A DNA stretch of 64,000 nt from NCBI GenBank assembly GCA_963989245.1, contig OZ022345.1, forward strand, positions 44,384,470 to 44,448,469. Direction: 5' to 3'. Both the position numbers and the translations under genes were made by a program. Source of the stretch: Nansenia antarctica (lineage: Eukaryota; Chordata; Actinopteri; Argentiniformes; Microstomatidae). Positions 21,021 to 33,259 of this stretch are shown one piece after another; position 1 is the stretch's first letter, and each line of letters begins with the position of its first letter. Below the pieces are notes generated by a model that was given only the letters and a program-made list of their open reading frames with translations, was not told the DNA's origin and did no database searches.

Positions 21021-21322
21021 GAAAGATGGCTGCCTACCCTTTGATAAAGTATGCAATGATGAGTATTAAACAAAGATGGCTGCCTACCCTTTGATAAAGA
21101 ATGCAATGATGAATATTAAACAAAGATGGCTGCCTACCCTTTGATAAAGAATGCAATGATGAATATTAAACAAAGATGGCTGCCTACCCTTTGATAAAGA
21201 ATGCAATGATGAATATTAAACAAAGATGGCTGCCTACCCTTTGATAAAGTATGCAATGATGAGTATTAAACAAAGATGGCTGCCTACCCTTTGATAAAGT
21301 ATGCAATGATGAGTATTAGTAT
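21021..21322. repeat. Six-copy 50-bp tandem repeat
   Basis: Copies containing agatggctgcctacccttt recur every 50 bp from 21021 to 21322 with one or two substitutions each. Confidence 0.93.
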
Positions 21323-21660
21323 TAGTTCCGCAAACCACATCCTTCTCAAAATCCCCATATCACAGTCGGTATTAGGTAAATCATTATTTCAGTCTGCAGT
21401 GCCCACAGACTGGATTAAACTACAAAAAAACTTAAAACTGGTCAAACTCACCTCCAAATCAGCTTTCAGGAACTCACTCACTCAAGGACACTTTTAATGA
21501 CACGTGCAATTGTTTCTAAGCCAGGACCCGTTCCCTGCTCGCCTTGTGTTGATTGTTTGTTGGTCTGGTTTGTCCTTGGCCTGCAACTGTTCCTGTTCTC
21601 TGCTCTGTTTTGTCTTGTTTAATGTGTTTTTACTTTTGTATTTCTCTTACCCCCACCCCT
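21318..21660 (+). mobile_element. 3' end of a LINE (reverse-transcriptase C-terminus and tail)
   Basis: One frame reads ...FQSAVPTDWIKLQKNLKL...FRNSLTQGHF and a stop at about 21497, the pattern seen at the C-terminus of fish non-LTR retrotransposon ORF2 proteins. About 150 bp of 3' sequence follows. The rest of the element is missing, as expected for 5' truncation, and the 50-bp tandem repeat lies directly upstream. Confidence 0.5.
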
Positions 21661-22130
21661 CAAAAGGCTGTGTGTTACGCCCCCTGGTGACTAGGGGTAG
21701 AAGGGCGCAACATAAAGCAACAGAATGGACAGGTGAGGGTGCAGTCACACAAAAACCAAGAAACTCAAAATGCAATACATTTTTATTTTTATTTGTTTTG
21801 TGATACATTTTTTATCATAATTTCTTCAGGGAATGGTACAAGGGAGTGGTAACAAATAAATGAACAGAAGAGAAATAGAATAACACAAATCCAGTAGAAA
21901 TACAAAATTCCCATAAACCTTCCCCCCCCCCCCCTCCTCCTCCCACAAATGTCCCTCCCGCCAAATACCTCCAACCCACCCGCCCAATCACAGCCCCCCA
22001 CCCTCCCCCCCACTCCCACAAATGTCCCTCCCGCCAAATTGGAACTGTTGAGTGTACCAATAATATTGGTCACCTCCAACTCTGTTATTTCCTCTAAACT
22101 AAAAAAAAAGGCTGTGCATGATTAATAGTA
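21661..22130. other. Repeat-derived intergenic segment
   Basis: Contains a C-rich stretch (21915-22045) in which cacaaatgtccctcccgcc occurs twice. No gene is supported; the frames through it are low complexity. Confidence 0.4.
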
Positions 22131-23766
22131 CTATTAGGCGGGTCAATATATGGTTTAACCCCAATATATGGTTTTGCTACAAAAGGTTTTTCAATGGGTT
22201 CTGGTACTATTAGGCATGCTAAATACAATACAAAAAATCTAGGAAAATCGAATATCTGGAAAGGTGTCATTTTCAAGATGGCGGCCAAGATGGCGTCCGG
22301 GAGCTTAAAATGGCTATATCTCAATTACTATTCAACCTGGAAAGGTGATTTTGATGTCTAACCCCAGGTTTAGACGGTTCAGTGTGGTCCATTGCCGGCG
22401 TGGTAGGTCGTCTCCTCCAATGGCGCCATCTCCTGGGTCCCAGATGTAGCAGTGGATTCGGGAGGGCCCAGCTGACTCCCACTCCTGCTTCCAAGCTGCT
22501 GCCAACCATGCACCTCTGGAGACGTCCTCAGAGCTGGAGTTGAGCATCTCTTGTGCTGCCTTGTTGTAAGGGTGGCGGGTCTTGAGTCTGCTTGGAGGTG
22601 CTGGTGTTATTGTGGTGTTGTGCAGGATGTGCCAGTCATACTGTTGTGCCTTCCTGGCCAGGGCGAGGATGGCAGCCTCCCGTCGGAGGCCGGCCGGTGC
22701 TATTCCCGCGAGGACTGGCAAGAGGGACACAGGGGTAGGCTTCAAGCATCCAGTTATTATTCTGAGGGAGGTATTGATAGCCACGTCGAACTTTCTCGCA
22801 TGAGGGCTTCTGCTCCAGGCTGGGGCGCAGTATTCCGCTGCAGAGAAGACCAGGGCTTGGGTGGATATTCTTAGCGTCTTAGCGGTGGCTCCCCAGCTTG
22901 TACCAGCGAGGCGGCGGATCAGCGCGGCCCTGGATGTCACCTTGGCCTTGACTTCTTCCAGGTGTTGCTTGAAGGATAATGTCCGATCCAGACGCACTCC
23001 AAGGTACTTCGGGGCTTGCTGGACCTCCAGACATTTGTTGTCAACGCGCACCTCAAGTTCCCTCCTGGCTTCTCTGGTGCTAAGGTGGTATGCCGCTGCG
23101 ACTGTCTTTCCGACACTGAGTTGTAGATGCCACCTTCGAAGGTATGCTACCAGTGTGCCTATGTCTACGTTAAGACCCTCTTCCATCGCCTTCCACGTTG
23201 GTCGGCTCAGCATGATGGCAAGATCGTCTGTGTAGCCATACTTTCTGGATGCTGTATCAGGTAGGTTGTGGATGTAAACGTTGAACAGCATCGGCGAGAG
23301 AACAGACCCCTGCGGTACCCCGTTCCTCAGTCTTCTGAGCCTACTGCACTGGCCACTGCTGGTCTGTAAGATGAAGCTGCGGTTGGAAAGTGTCTCCATG
23401 ATGAACTTCACCATGTGGCGGTCCGGTATTGTCCTCAGCAGCTTCAGGTGGCAAGTCCATCCCAAAGGGGCTCAGGGCCGGCGACTGGGATGTGGCCTCC
23501 AACTGACTCATATTCTTGCACGTTCACACTGTCCTCAGCGACAACACCAGTGACAATGTTCCTTAATGAAGGGTCTGGTGAGAAAGGTGACCATACCAGA
23601 CCAAGTTTGGAACTCATCTTCTCTTCTCTGATGTTATCTTTTACTAGATTTTTAGTATGTCTTTTAGCATGCCTAGAGGTACCAAAATCAATTGGAAAAA
23701 CCTTTTGTAGCAATTTTTGGGGGGTTATTTTTTATTTATTTATTTATTTCATATATTGACCCGTCA
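22131..23766. repeat. Inverted repeat flanking a LINE fragment
   Basis: About 22131-22245 is the imperfect reverse complement of 23640-23766. Both arms carry ttagcatgcct, gaaaaaccttttgtagca and atatattgacccg in inverted order. The arms enclose the minus-strand LINE fragment, which suggests an inverted duplication or two opposed copies of the same element. Confidence 0.65.
22332..23465 (-). pseudogene. Non-LTR retrotransposon ORF2 fragment (377 codons)
   Basis: A single open frame covers the C-terminal part of a reverse transcriptase: NGVPQGSVLSPMLFN, then YTDD in place of the usual FADD/YADD, then thumb and downstream region (CAPAWSRSPHARK, IITGCLKP, LAGIAPAGLRREAA). The layout recalls the Jockey/I group of LINEs; the exact clade is uncertain. 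The N-terminus (endonuclease and early RT motifs) is absent. A second, plus-strand copy of the same family starts at 23762. Confidence 0.8.
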
Positions 23767-24890
23767 AGATGCATGTCCTGTCTGGGAGAGGTCAAGACAT
23801 GCCAAGAAACTTGACCCGGCATTGAACAACACCTGCCGCCTGATCACTGGCTGCCTGAAACCCGCCAACACAAGCAACCTGCGTCTCCTCGCTGGCATCG
23901 CCCCGGCTGGTATTAGACGGGAAGTTGCCAGCCGAGTGGAGAAAACCAAAGCCACCAGTGATGAACGCCGTCCCCTCCATGGATGCCGCCCTCCGGCCCA
24001 ATGGCTGAAGTCAACATCTCGAGAAGAAACAGGAATCCAACTCTGGATGGAAAAGCTTGAGAATGACCCTCTTCCAACTGCCATGGGAACACCCCCCACT
24101 GAAGCCCCTCCCCCTGGCCCAGAAGCACCATGGGAACACCCCCCACTGAAGCCCCTCCCCCTGGCCCAGAAGCACCATGGGAACACCCCCCACTGAAGCC
24201 CCTCCCCCTGGCCCAGAAGCACCATGGGAACACCCGCCACTGAAGCCCCTCCCCCTGGCCCAGAAGCACCATGGGAACACCCCCCACTGAAGCCCCTCCC
24301 CCTGGCCCAGAAGCACCATGGGAACACCCCCCACTGAAGCCCCTCCCCCTGGCCCAGAAGCACCAAGGGAACACCCCCCACTGAAGCCCCTCCCCCTGGC
24401 CCAGAAGCACCATGGGAACACCCCCCACTGAAGCCCCTCCCCCTGGCCCAGAAGCACCATGGGAACACCCCCCACTGAAGCCCCTCCCCCTGGCCCAGAA
24501 GCACCATGGGAACACCCCCCACTGAAGCCCCTCCCCCTGGCCCAGAAGCACCATGGGAACACCCCCCACTGAAGCCCCTCCCCCTGGCCCAGAAGCACCA
24601 TGGGAACACCCCCCACTGAAGCCCCTCCCCCTGGCCCAGAAGCACCATGGGAACACCCCCCACTGAAGCCCCTCCCCCTGGCCCAGAAGCACCATGGGCT
24701 CAGTGGAAAACTCTCAACCACCTCAGAAGGAGAAGAAGACTGGCCCATAAATAAGAAAGAAATAAAGAAAAAGAAAGAAATAAAGTAAGAAAGAAAGAAA
24801 TGGGCAGACCATAGTCTGGAGCACTGCCTTGTCTGCCCTCTACTACGCAACCCCTGCAGCTCAATAGACCTTGCAGTGTTCAACTAAAAT
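23762..24890 (+). pseudogene. Second LINE fragment, plus strand, with internal minisatellite
   Basis: Encodes RSRHAKKLDPALNNTCRLITGCLKP and LLAGIAPAGIRREVA (read as two adjoining stretches), paralogous to the minus-strand fragment. After the expanded 47-bp minisatellite, the C-terminal portion resumes at about 24800 with WADHSLEHCLVCPLLRNPC and a stop at about 24885, followed by a GAAA-rich 3' tail. It is not a functional protein. Confidence 0.72.
24082..24705. repeat. 47-bp minisatellite inside the LINE coding region
   Basis: About 13 near-identical 47-bp copies of catgggaacaccccccactg followed by aagcccctccccctggccc and agaagcac. Because 47 is not a multiple of three, the frame rotates each copy. 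All three minus-strand frames stay open for 260-299 codons with a 47-residue periodicity; these are artefacts. Confidence 0.95.
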
Positions 24891-24955
24891 GTGAAATAAG
24901 AAAGAAAGAAAGAAAAATAAATAAATAAAATTAATACGAAAGAAAGAAATGGGAA
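24768..24955. repeat. GAAA-rich LINE tail
   Basis: Runs of agaaagaaa at 24750-24802 and 24896-24950 bracket the last LINE codons and form the 3' tail. Confidence 0.75.
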
Positions 24956-25325
24956 ACTGTCATATAACCACCACGCTTCAGAGAAACGAAAAGAAGTAGA
25001 AGTACTATGGGTGGCATCGGATAGTGGTAAAACACTGTGTTATCTCCTGGACAGAATCCAAAAAGAAACAATTGAATTGGATGGCTAGAATCAGTGGGGT
25101 TTTCACTAATTCATCATACATCATACATTCTATATATATAATAATTATTCTTAATATTAATCATTTGTTGCTTTGTTTGTTTTGTCTACCAATTAGTGGC
25201 TGCATCGCATCTTCAATCTTCAGAAGCTTTCATTCTGGGGAAGACGACAGAAAGACAGAAGTGGAGAGATAATTAGCCAAAGGACTCTCACATAGACACT
25301 TGACAACATTAGACAACCAACTTTT

Positions 25326-25357
<32 letters not shown>

Positions 25358-25500
25358 GAGCCAAACACCTCAACAAGCCCCTCATACTCAACAGTCTTGG
25401 TCACATTTTATATAAATTAAAGAACATGTGTGTTTGAAATGTCTGTGCATCGTCCTTCCAACCTGTACTTTTCACCTCAACTTTCTTTTCTCCCAAATTG
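24956..25500. other. Region without a supported gene
   Basis: Holds a (GTT)n microsatellite at 25327-25358. The segment 25196-25271 is preceded by an AG and ends in a stop after GEDDRKTEVER, so it could be a short exon, but nothing pairs with it. The end of the coiled-coil gene lies immediately to the right. Confidence 0.35.
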
Positions 25501-28500
25501 TCATCTTCCGGTCTGGAAACCTAGCTGCCTCTGGGTCCCCTTCTGCGTCTTGGCGCTCTTCTTCTCTGCTTTTTCCTCCTGGAACCTATTCCATAGGTCC
25601 TCCCTCTTTTCTCTCTTCCTCTCGTTCTCTAAGAGCTTCTTCCTCTTCCCCTGCTCTCGCTCTATGAGCTTCTTCCCCTTCCCCTGCACTCGTCTGACAC
25701 GGGTGATCTGGCCGTTGTTGACTCTTGAGGCTAAAGAAGCCCCGAGCCGTGTCAGGAAGTGACAGAGAGAGAAAAGACAAGACAATATCCAATGGTACGA
25801 AGTTTAGAATAGAATACAACATCTACAACAAAACATTGACAGTAACTGACTTGTTTTTTTTTTCAGAGAGAAATTGCTAATTGTCAGGACTTACACAGGA
25901 GGCGGACTTTCTCACTCTCCTCCTCCTCTCTCCTGATGGTCCTCTCGATCTTCTGCTGGTTGTGTTCCTTGAGCTTCCTGTTAAAGAAGTTGAAGCCTCT
26001 TCTCATCACACTCTTGTCTTTCTTTTCAACGGGACACCCCTGAAGATCACCCTCCGTGATCTCCTCTTCTCCATCCTCGCTATCAGTATCAGGTTGTTGT
26101 GGTCGGAGTCTGTCTAACTCTTTTTCCTGTCTGGCCTTGAGATACATCTCTTCATGCTGTTTAACCAGCTCCTCCTCCTTATCCATTTTGGCATTTTTCT
26201 TGGCTGCTTTTTCCCTCCGGAACTTATTCCATTCGTCCTCGCTCTTCTGTCTGTTCCTCTCCCTCTTTAAGAGCTCGGCTCTCTTCTCCTGCTCTCCCTC
26301 GGCCCGGGTGCACGTCGAGATACCTGGCAGAGAAAAGGACGATATCCAAAGGTACGACGTTTAGAATAGAATAGAACACCTAACAAAACGTTGACAGTAA
26401 CTGATCAGAGAAATTGCTAATTGTCAGGCCTTGCTGTTGTAACTTTATAGGTTACATGATTGATTAATATGTTACATTATTGATTGACAGTTAAAAGAGA
26501 ATAGATTGATTAATATGTTACATGATTGATTGACAGTTAAAAGAGATTGATTAATATGTTACATTATTGATTGGCAGTTAAAAGAGATTAATTAATATGT
26601 TACATGATTGATTGATTGATAGTTAAAAATAAGTACATTTCTGTTGTATTAACCAAATGGGTAATCATATAAGTTGACAGTTTGTTGTTTTTTGAGAAAT
26701 ACGAATTGTACATTGAATTGAAAGTGAATATCTAATAGCTCGTTTTATTGAAAAGAAAGTGATCACAAGTGTATGTCTGCAGATTTGAATATAAAGAACC
26801 TTTCGCTTGATATCACCAGTCCTAGCCATCATTTAGGCCATATAGTGTATAGAAGTATAGAAGTTCACATAATAGATACTGAACATTCTCAGATGTCTAC
26901 CGATCACTTATCCCCCTATTTTTATTTATATCCCCCCCTATTTATGTCTCATTCTTGTTTTGTTTTTTATCTTAGGACTGTGTTTGTTTGTTAGCACCTA
27001 GGGTTTGCATTTGAATTTTGTTGTACCTGTCACAATGACAATAAAGATCATTTTCTCTGTGCACCACATGTACAAAAGAAGAGATTTGGTGAGGCTGCAT
27101 TCTCATTTTATGCACCCAAATTGTGGAATTCACTGCCAGTTTACATTAGGGATGCAACTTCAGCAAATGTTCAAGTCAAGACTAAAAACCCATCTTTTTA
27201 ATATTGCCTTTAAATGACTAAATAATTAAATGATGATTATATAATGATTGGAGCACTTTGAGCTGCAACGTTTGCAGGAAAAGTGCTATACAAATAAAAA
27301 GTTGTTATTATTATTATTATTCATTCATTCATTCATTCATTTCAGAAGGTAGAAATACTACACTTACGTTGGATGTAGGTATCGTCACCCTCCTCCTCCT
27401 CCCTCTGGTAGGTCCTCTGAATCCTCTGGAGATTGTCCTCCTTCTGCTTCTCATTAATGAAATTGAAGGCTCTTCTCCTGATGCTCTTGTCTTTCTGTGC
27501 CTCCATTACATTTCCCTCTTTCTCAGGGGCTTTCTTTTTTTCATCCTCCATTGCCCTGTTGTTTTGCTCTTCCAACAGTTTCATCTGTTGCTCCTCCTTC
27601 TGGATTCTCTCTCTCTCTAACTGTTCTACTTTTTCTAGTTCTTTTTTCTGCTGTTCAGCAACCTTCTTCTTCTCCTCCTGCTCCGCCCTTAGTTGTGTCT
27701 CCTCTCTCTCCCTCTCTATTATTTGTTCTTGTTCTCTTTTTGATCTAATAATAATACTCTCTTGTTGTCTAGCCCTCCTCCTCTCAGTGAGCTGTTGTTT
27801 CTCCTCTCTATGCACTCTGTCTCTCTCTAACTGTCTCTGCTCTTCTTGCTCCATCTGTCTTTTTCTAGTCGCAGCCCGCCTTTCGGCTTTCGTCCTTTCC
27901 TCCTCTCTCTCCATCTCTATCATTAGTTTTTCTTCTCTTTTCAATCTAACGATCTCTCTCTTCCTTTCCTCCTCTCTCTTCCTCTCTGTTTCATGTTCCT
28001 CCTCTCTCTGCTTTTTTGTTCGAGCAACCTCTTTTAGTTTTTCTTCCTCTTCCTTCTGTTTCTCATTTTCCTTGTGTATTCTCTCTTCCTCTACCTTTCT
28101 TCTCCTCTCCATTTCTATTTCTCTAATTTCCAGGAACATCCGCTGTTTTGCTGGCATCTCCTTCTCCTCTTTGTCTCTCACCAGGGTTACCTGGTTTCTC
28201 TGCTCTTCCTCTTGCTCATCCTCTCTCTGTCTTCTCGTCCTCTCCAACGCAGCCTGCTTTTTGGATTTCTTCCTTTCCTCCTCTCTCTGCTTTTTTGTTC
28301 CAGCAACCTCTTTTAGTTTTTCTTCCTCTTCCTTCTGTTTCTCCTTTTCCTTGTGTATTCTCTCTTCCTCTACCTTTCTTCTCCTCTCCATTTCTATTTC
28401 TCTAATTTCCAGGAACATCCGCTGTTTTGCTGGCATCTCCTTCTCCTCTTTGTCTCTCACCAGGGTTACCTGGTTTCTCTGCTCTTTCTCTTCCTCATCC

Positions 28501-31186
28501 TCTCTCTGTCTTCTCGTCCTCTCCAACGCAGCCTGCTCAACCTCTTTTAGTTTTTCTTCATCTTCCTTCTGTTTCTCCTTTTCCTTGTGTATTCTCTCTT
28601 CCTCTACCTTTCTTCTCCTCTCCCTTTCTATTTCTCTAATTTCCAGGAACATCCGCTGTTTTGCTGGCATCTCCTTCTCCTCTTTGTCTCTCACCAGGGT
28701 TACCTGGTTTCTCTGCTCTTCCTCATCCTCTCTCTGTCTTCTCGTCCTCTCCAACACAGCCTGCTTTTTGGATTTATTCCTTTCCTCCTCTCTCTTCCTC
28801 TCCATTTCTTGCTCCTCCTCTCTCTGCATTCTCTCTCTCCCTAAATGTTTTTCTTTCTCTAGTTCTTTCCTCTTTTTCTTCAGCTGTTCAGCAACCTTCT
28901 TCTTCTCCTCCTCTTCCTCCTCCTGGTTTTTCTCTGTCTCTGCCTGGATGGTCCCCCACTCTCTTCTCTTTTGTATCTGTCTCTCACAATAGTTCTTAAC
29001 TGTCTCTTCAGGCTTTTCAGCTTTCTTCCTTTCCTCCTCCTCCTCCTTTCTCTTCCTCTCCATTTCTTGTTCCTCCTCTCTCTGCATTCTGTCTCTCTCT
29101 AACTGTTTTTGCTTTTCTTGCTGCATCTGTCTTTTTCTAGTTGCAGCCTGCTTTTCGGCTTTGGTCCTTTCCTCCTCTCTCTCCATCTCTATCATTTGTT
29201 CTTCTTCTCTTATCAATCTATCGATCTCTTCCTCCTCCTCCTTTCTCTTCCTCTCCATTTCTTGTTCCTCCTCTCTCTGCATTCTGTCTCTCTCTAACAG
29301 TTTTTGCTTTTCTTGTTGCATCTGTCTTTTTCTAGTTGCAGCCTGCTTTTTGGCTTTTGTCCTTTCCTCCTCTCTCTCCATCTCTATCATTTGTTCTTCT
29401 TCTCTTATCAATCTATCGATCTCTTTCTTCCCATCCTCCTCTCTCTCCATCTCTATTATTTGTTCTTCTTCTCTTATCAATCTATCGATCTCTTTCTTCC
29501 CATCCTCCTCTCTCTCCATCTCTATCATTTGTTCTTCTCTTATCAATCTATCGATCTCTTTCTTCCTTTCCTCCTCCATCTCTATCATTTGTTCTTCTTC
29601 TCTTATCAATCTATCGATCTCTTTCTTACTTTCCTCCTCTCTCTCCATCTCTATCATTTGTTCTTCTCTTATCAATCTATCGATCTCTCTCTTCCGTTCC
29701 TCCTCCTCCTTTCTCTTCCTCTCCATTTCTTGTTCTGCCTCTCTCTGCATTCTCTCTCTCTCTAACTGTTTTTCTTTCTCTAGTTCTTTCCTCTTTTTCT
29801 TCAGCTGTTCAGCAACCTTCTTCTCCTCCTCTTCCTCCTCTCTCTGTCTTGCAATCTCTCTCTTCCTCTCCATTTCTTGTTCTGCCTCTCTCTGCATTCT
29901 CTCTCTCCCTAACTGTTTTTCTTTTTCTAGTTCTTTCCTCTTTTTCTTCAGCTGTTCAGCAACCTTCTTCTTCTCCTCCTCTTCCTCCTCCTGGCTTTTC
30001 TCTGTCTCTGCCTGGATGGTCTCCCCCTCTCTTCTCTTTAGTATCTGTCTCTCACAATAGTTCTTAACTGTCTCTTCAGGCTTTTCAGCTTTCTTCCTGT
30101 CCTCCTCCTCCTCCTTTCTCTTCCTCTCCATTTCTTGTTCCTCCTCTCTCTGCATTCTGTCTCTCTCTAACTGTTTTTGCTTTTCTTGCTGCATCTGTCT
30201 TTTTCTAGTTGCAGCCTGCTTTTTGGCTTTTGTCCTTTCCTCCTCTGTCTCCATCTCTATCATTTGTTCTTCTCTTATCAATCTATCGATCTCTCTCTTC
30301 CGTTCCTCCTCCTCCTCCTTTCTCTTCCTCTCCATTTCTTGTTCCTCCTCTCTCTGCATTCTCTCTCTCTCTAACTGTTTTTCTTTCCTCTTTTTCTTCA
30401 GCTGTTCAGCAACCTTCTTCTTCTCCTCCTCTTCCTCCTCCTCCTCTCTCTGTCTTGCAATCTCTCTCTTCCTCTCCATTTCTTGTTCTGCCTCTCTCTG
30501 CATTCTCTCTCTTTCTAACTGTTTTTCTTTTTGTAGTTCTTTCCACTTTTTCTTCAGCTGTTTAGCAACCATCTCCTTCTCCTCCTCCTCTTCCCCCTCT
30601 CTCTTCCTCTCCATTTCTTGCTCCTCCTCTCTCTGGATTCTCATTTCCTTTCCTTTTCTTCTCCTCTCTCTTTCAATGTTTTTAATTTCTCTGACCATCG
30701 GTTGTTTCGTGGTCTTCTCCCTCTCCGTGTTCTCCGCGTCTCTTTCAGGGAGGATCTCCACCTGTCTCTCTTCCTTTCCCAGGTTTTCCTTGTCCCTTCT
30801 ATCAATAAATAAATCTTGAATCTTGAATGTTGAATCCCTCTTCAGCACTTCTACATGTAACGCCCAAATCACTACCTCCTGATCTTTAATCTTTTGATTC
30901 AGTAATAGTATTATCGTTTTATAATCCAGCTTCTCTAGATGGTGCTTCCCCCATAATTGTGTGATGGCACCATTGTACTCTATAGAGGTCTGTACTTTCT
31001 TCATTCGATTCACCAGCCTTTCTGTCTTCAACTTCAACCTTGGTATCACACCTTCCTCACTGTCTTCCTCACTCTTGTTTGAACATGTGAACATGAGAAC
31101 ATGTGAACATAAGAATATGCATATATATATGTACATGCATGTATACTGTATGTATTATATATATGTATATGCATGTGTACTGTATG

Positions 31187-31227
<41 letters not shown>

Positions 31228-31272
31228 TGCATGTATACTGTATGTATTATATATATGCATGTATACTGTATG

Positions 31273-31335
<63 letters not shown>

Positions 31336-32364
31336 TGTATACTGTATGTATTATATTATATTAATATTCAACACTTTGACACATTGTTTACAATTTCTAT
31401 AAACAGTTCACAAGGCATATACACATTACTACATTGTATAGCTGTATTATAGAACATCAAGTATCTTTACAGTTTCATTTACATTAAACTTCACTCAAGT
31501 GTCAGTCTACACGCCATGTAACAGCATACTTCAAGACAATATCTTCATTAAGATGCATTGCTCTAATGCCTAACCTGTACAACATACCGTGTCACTGTCA
31601 GAGTGAGACGAGAGTGAGATGGTGGTCTTCTCACTGTATTCATCACGGGATTCCTCACTCTTTTTTGAACATGTGAACATAAGAACATGTGAACATGTGA
31701 CGTTAGAATTATAAGGTTCTATCTCCATTTTTGGTCAGAATTGAGTTTTTTACATAATCTGATCCATTAGGTGTTTATTAACGCCTGTGTGGTGTTATTT
31801 TTAAAATGTTGACATTTTTGAGTTAGTAATTAATAAAATACAAAGGTTCCATCTCACACAACATAATGGAATGTAAAAACTTTGACGCTCAATATCTCTG
31901 AACTGCCCTAAACGGAGATAGAACCTTATCATTCTAAACGGAGATAGAACCTTATCATTCTAAACGGAGATAGAACCTTATCATTCTAAACGGAGATAGA
32001 ACCTTATCATTCTAAGCTCACGAACATAAGAACATGTGAATGGCTCATGAATAAAACTAGCAGCAGCCTGTCCTTACAGACAATAACACACCATTGAATC
32101 TGTCTCATTAGCAACATGCCACAACACATTAACACATGTTAACACACAAGTGTGTGTGTGTGTACCTGGGCCTGTGCGTGGGTCTCCTCTGCGGCGGCCA
32201 TCTTGTTGCGGGTGTGTTGGTGGCCCTGCAGCGCCTCGCTCAGCTCCCGGTCCAGACGCACCCAGTTCTGATGCAGCCACGAAACATCCGCATTCTGTCT
32301 GCAGGGGGAGGGGGGGGGGTTACCCACAATGCTGTGGTGTAGTGTACCTGCTCTCACAGCCTAG

Positions 32365-32402
<38 letters not shown>

Positions 32403-32433
32403 CTGCTCTCCGCCTGGCTGGTGGCCTGGTTTC

Positions 32434-32468
<35 letters not shown>

Positions 32469-32498
32469 CTGCTCTCCGCCTGGCTGGTGGCCTGGTTC

Positions 32499-32553
<55 letters not shown>

Positions 32554-32646
32554 CTGCTCTCCGCCTGGCTGGTGGCCTGGTTCAGGGTGTGTGTGTGTGT
32601 GTGTGTGTGTATGTACCTGCTCTCCGCCTGGCTGGTGGCCTGGTTC

Positions 32647-32701
<55 letters not shown>

Positions 32702-32736
32702 ACCTGCTCTCTGCCTGGCTGGTGGCCTGGTTCAGG

Positions 32737-32768
<32 letters not shown>

Positions 32769-32928
32769 GTACCTGCTCTCCGCCTGGCTGGTGGCCTGGT
32801 TCAGGGTGTGTGTGTGTGTGTGTGTACCTGCTCTCCGCCTGGCTGGTGGCCTGGTTCAGGGTGTGTGTGTGTGTATGTGTGTGTGTGTGTGTATGCACCT
32901 GCTCTCCGCCTGGCTGGTGGCCTGGTTC

Positions 32929-32971
<43 letters not shown>

Positions 32972-33003
32972 ACCTGCTCTCCGCCTGGCTGGTGGCCTGG
33001 TTC

Positions 33004-33051
<48 letters not shown>

Positions 33052-33100
33052 TGTGTGTGTGTGTGTGTACCTGCTCTCCGCCTGGCTGGTGGCCTGGTTC

Positions 33101-33168
<68 letters not shown>

Positions 33169-33198
33169 CTGCTCTCCGCCTGGCTGGTGGCCTGGTTC

Positions 33199-33259
<61 letters not shown>

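Noticed and set aside
23764..24883. Three overlapping minus-strand frames of 260-299 codons with a 47-residue repeat
   Set aside because: They are the three rotations of a 47-bp minisatellite lying antisense in a dead LINE.
25196..25271. Possible terminal exon ending GEDDRKTEVER
   Set aside because: Only one splice-like AG and no partner exon or homology; too weak to call.
27433..30819. Long plus-strand Ser/Leu/Phe-rich frames (up to 519 codons)
   Set aside because: Antisense shadows of the Glu/Lys/Arg-rich coiled-coil exon on the minus strand.
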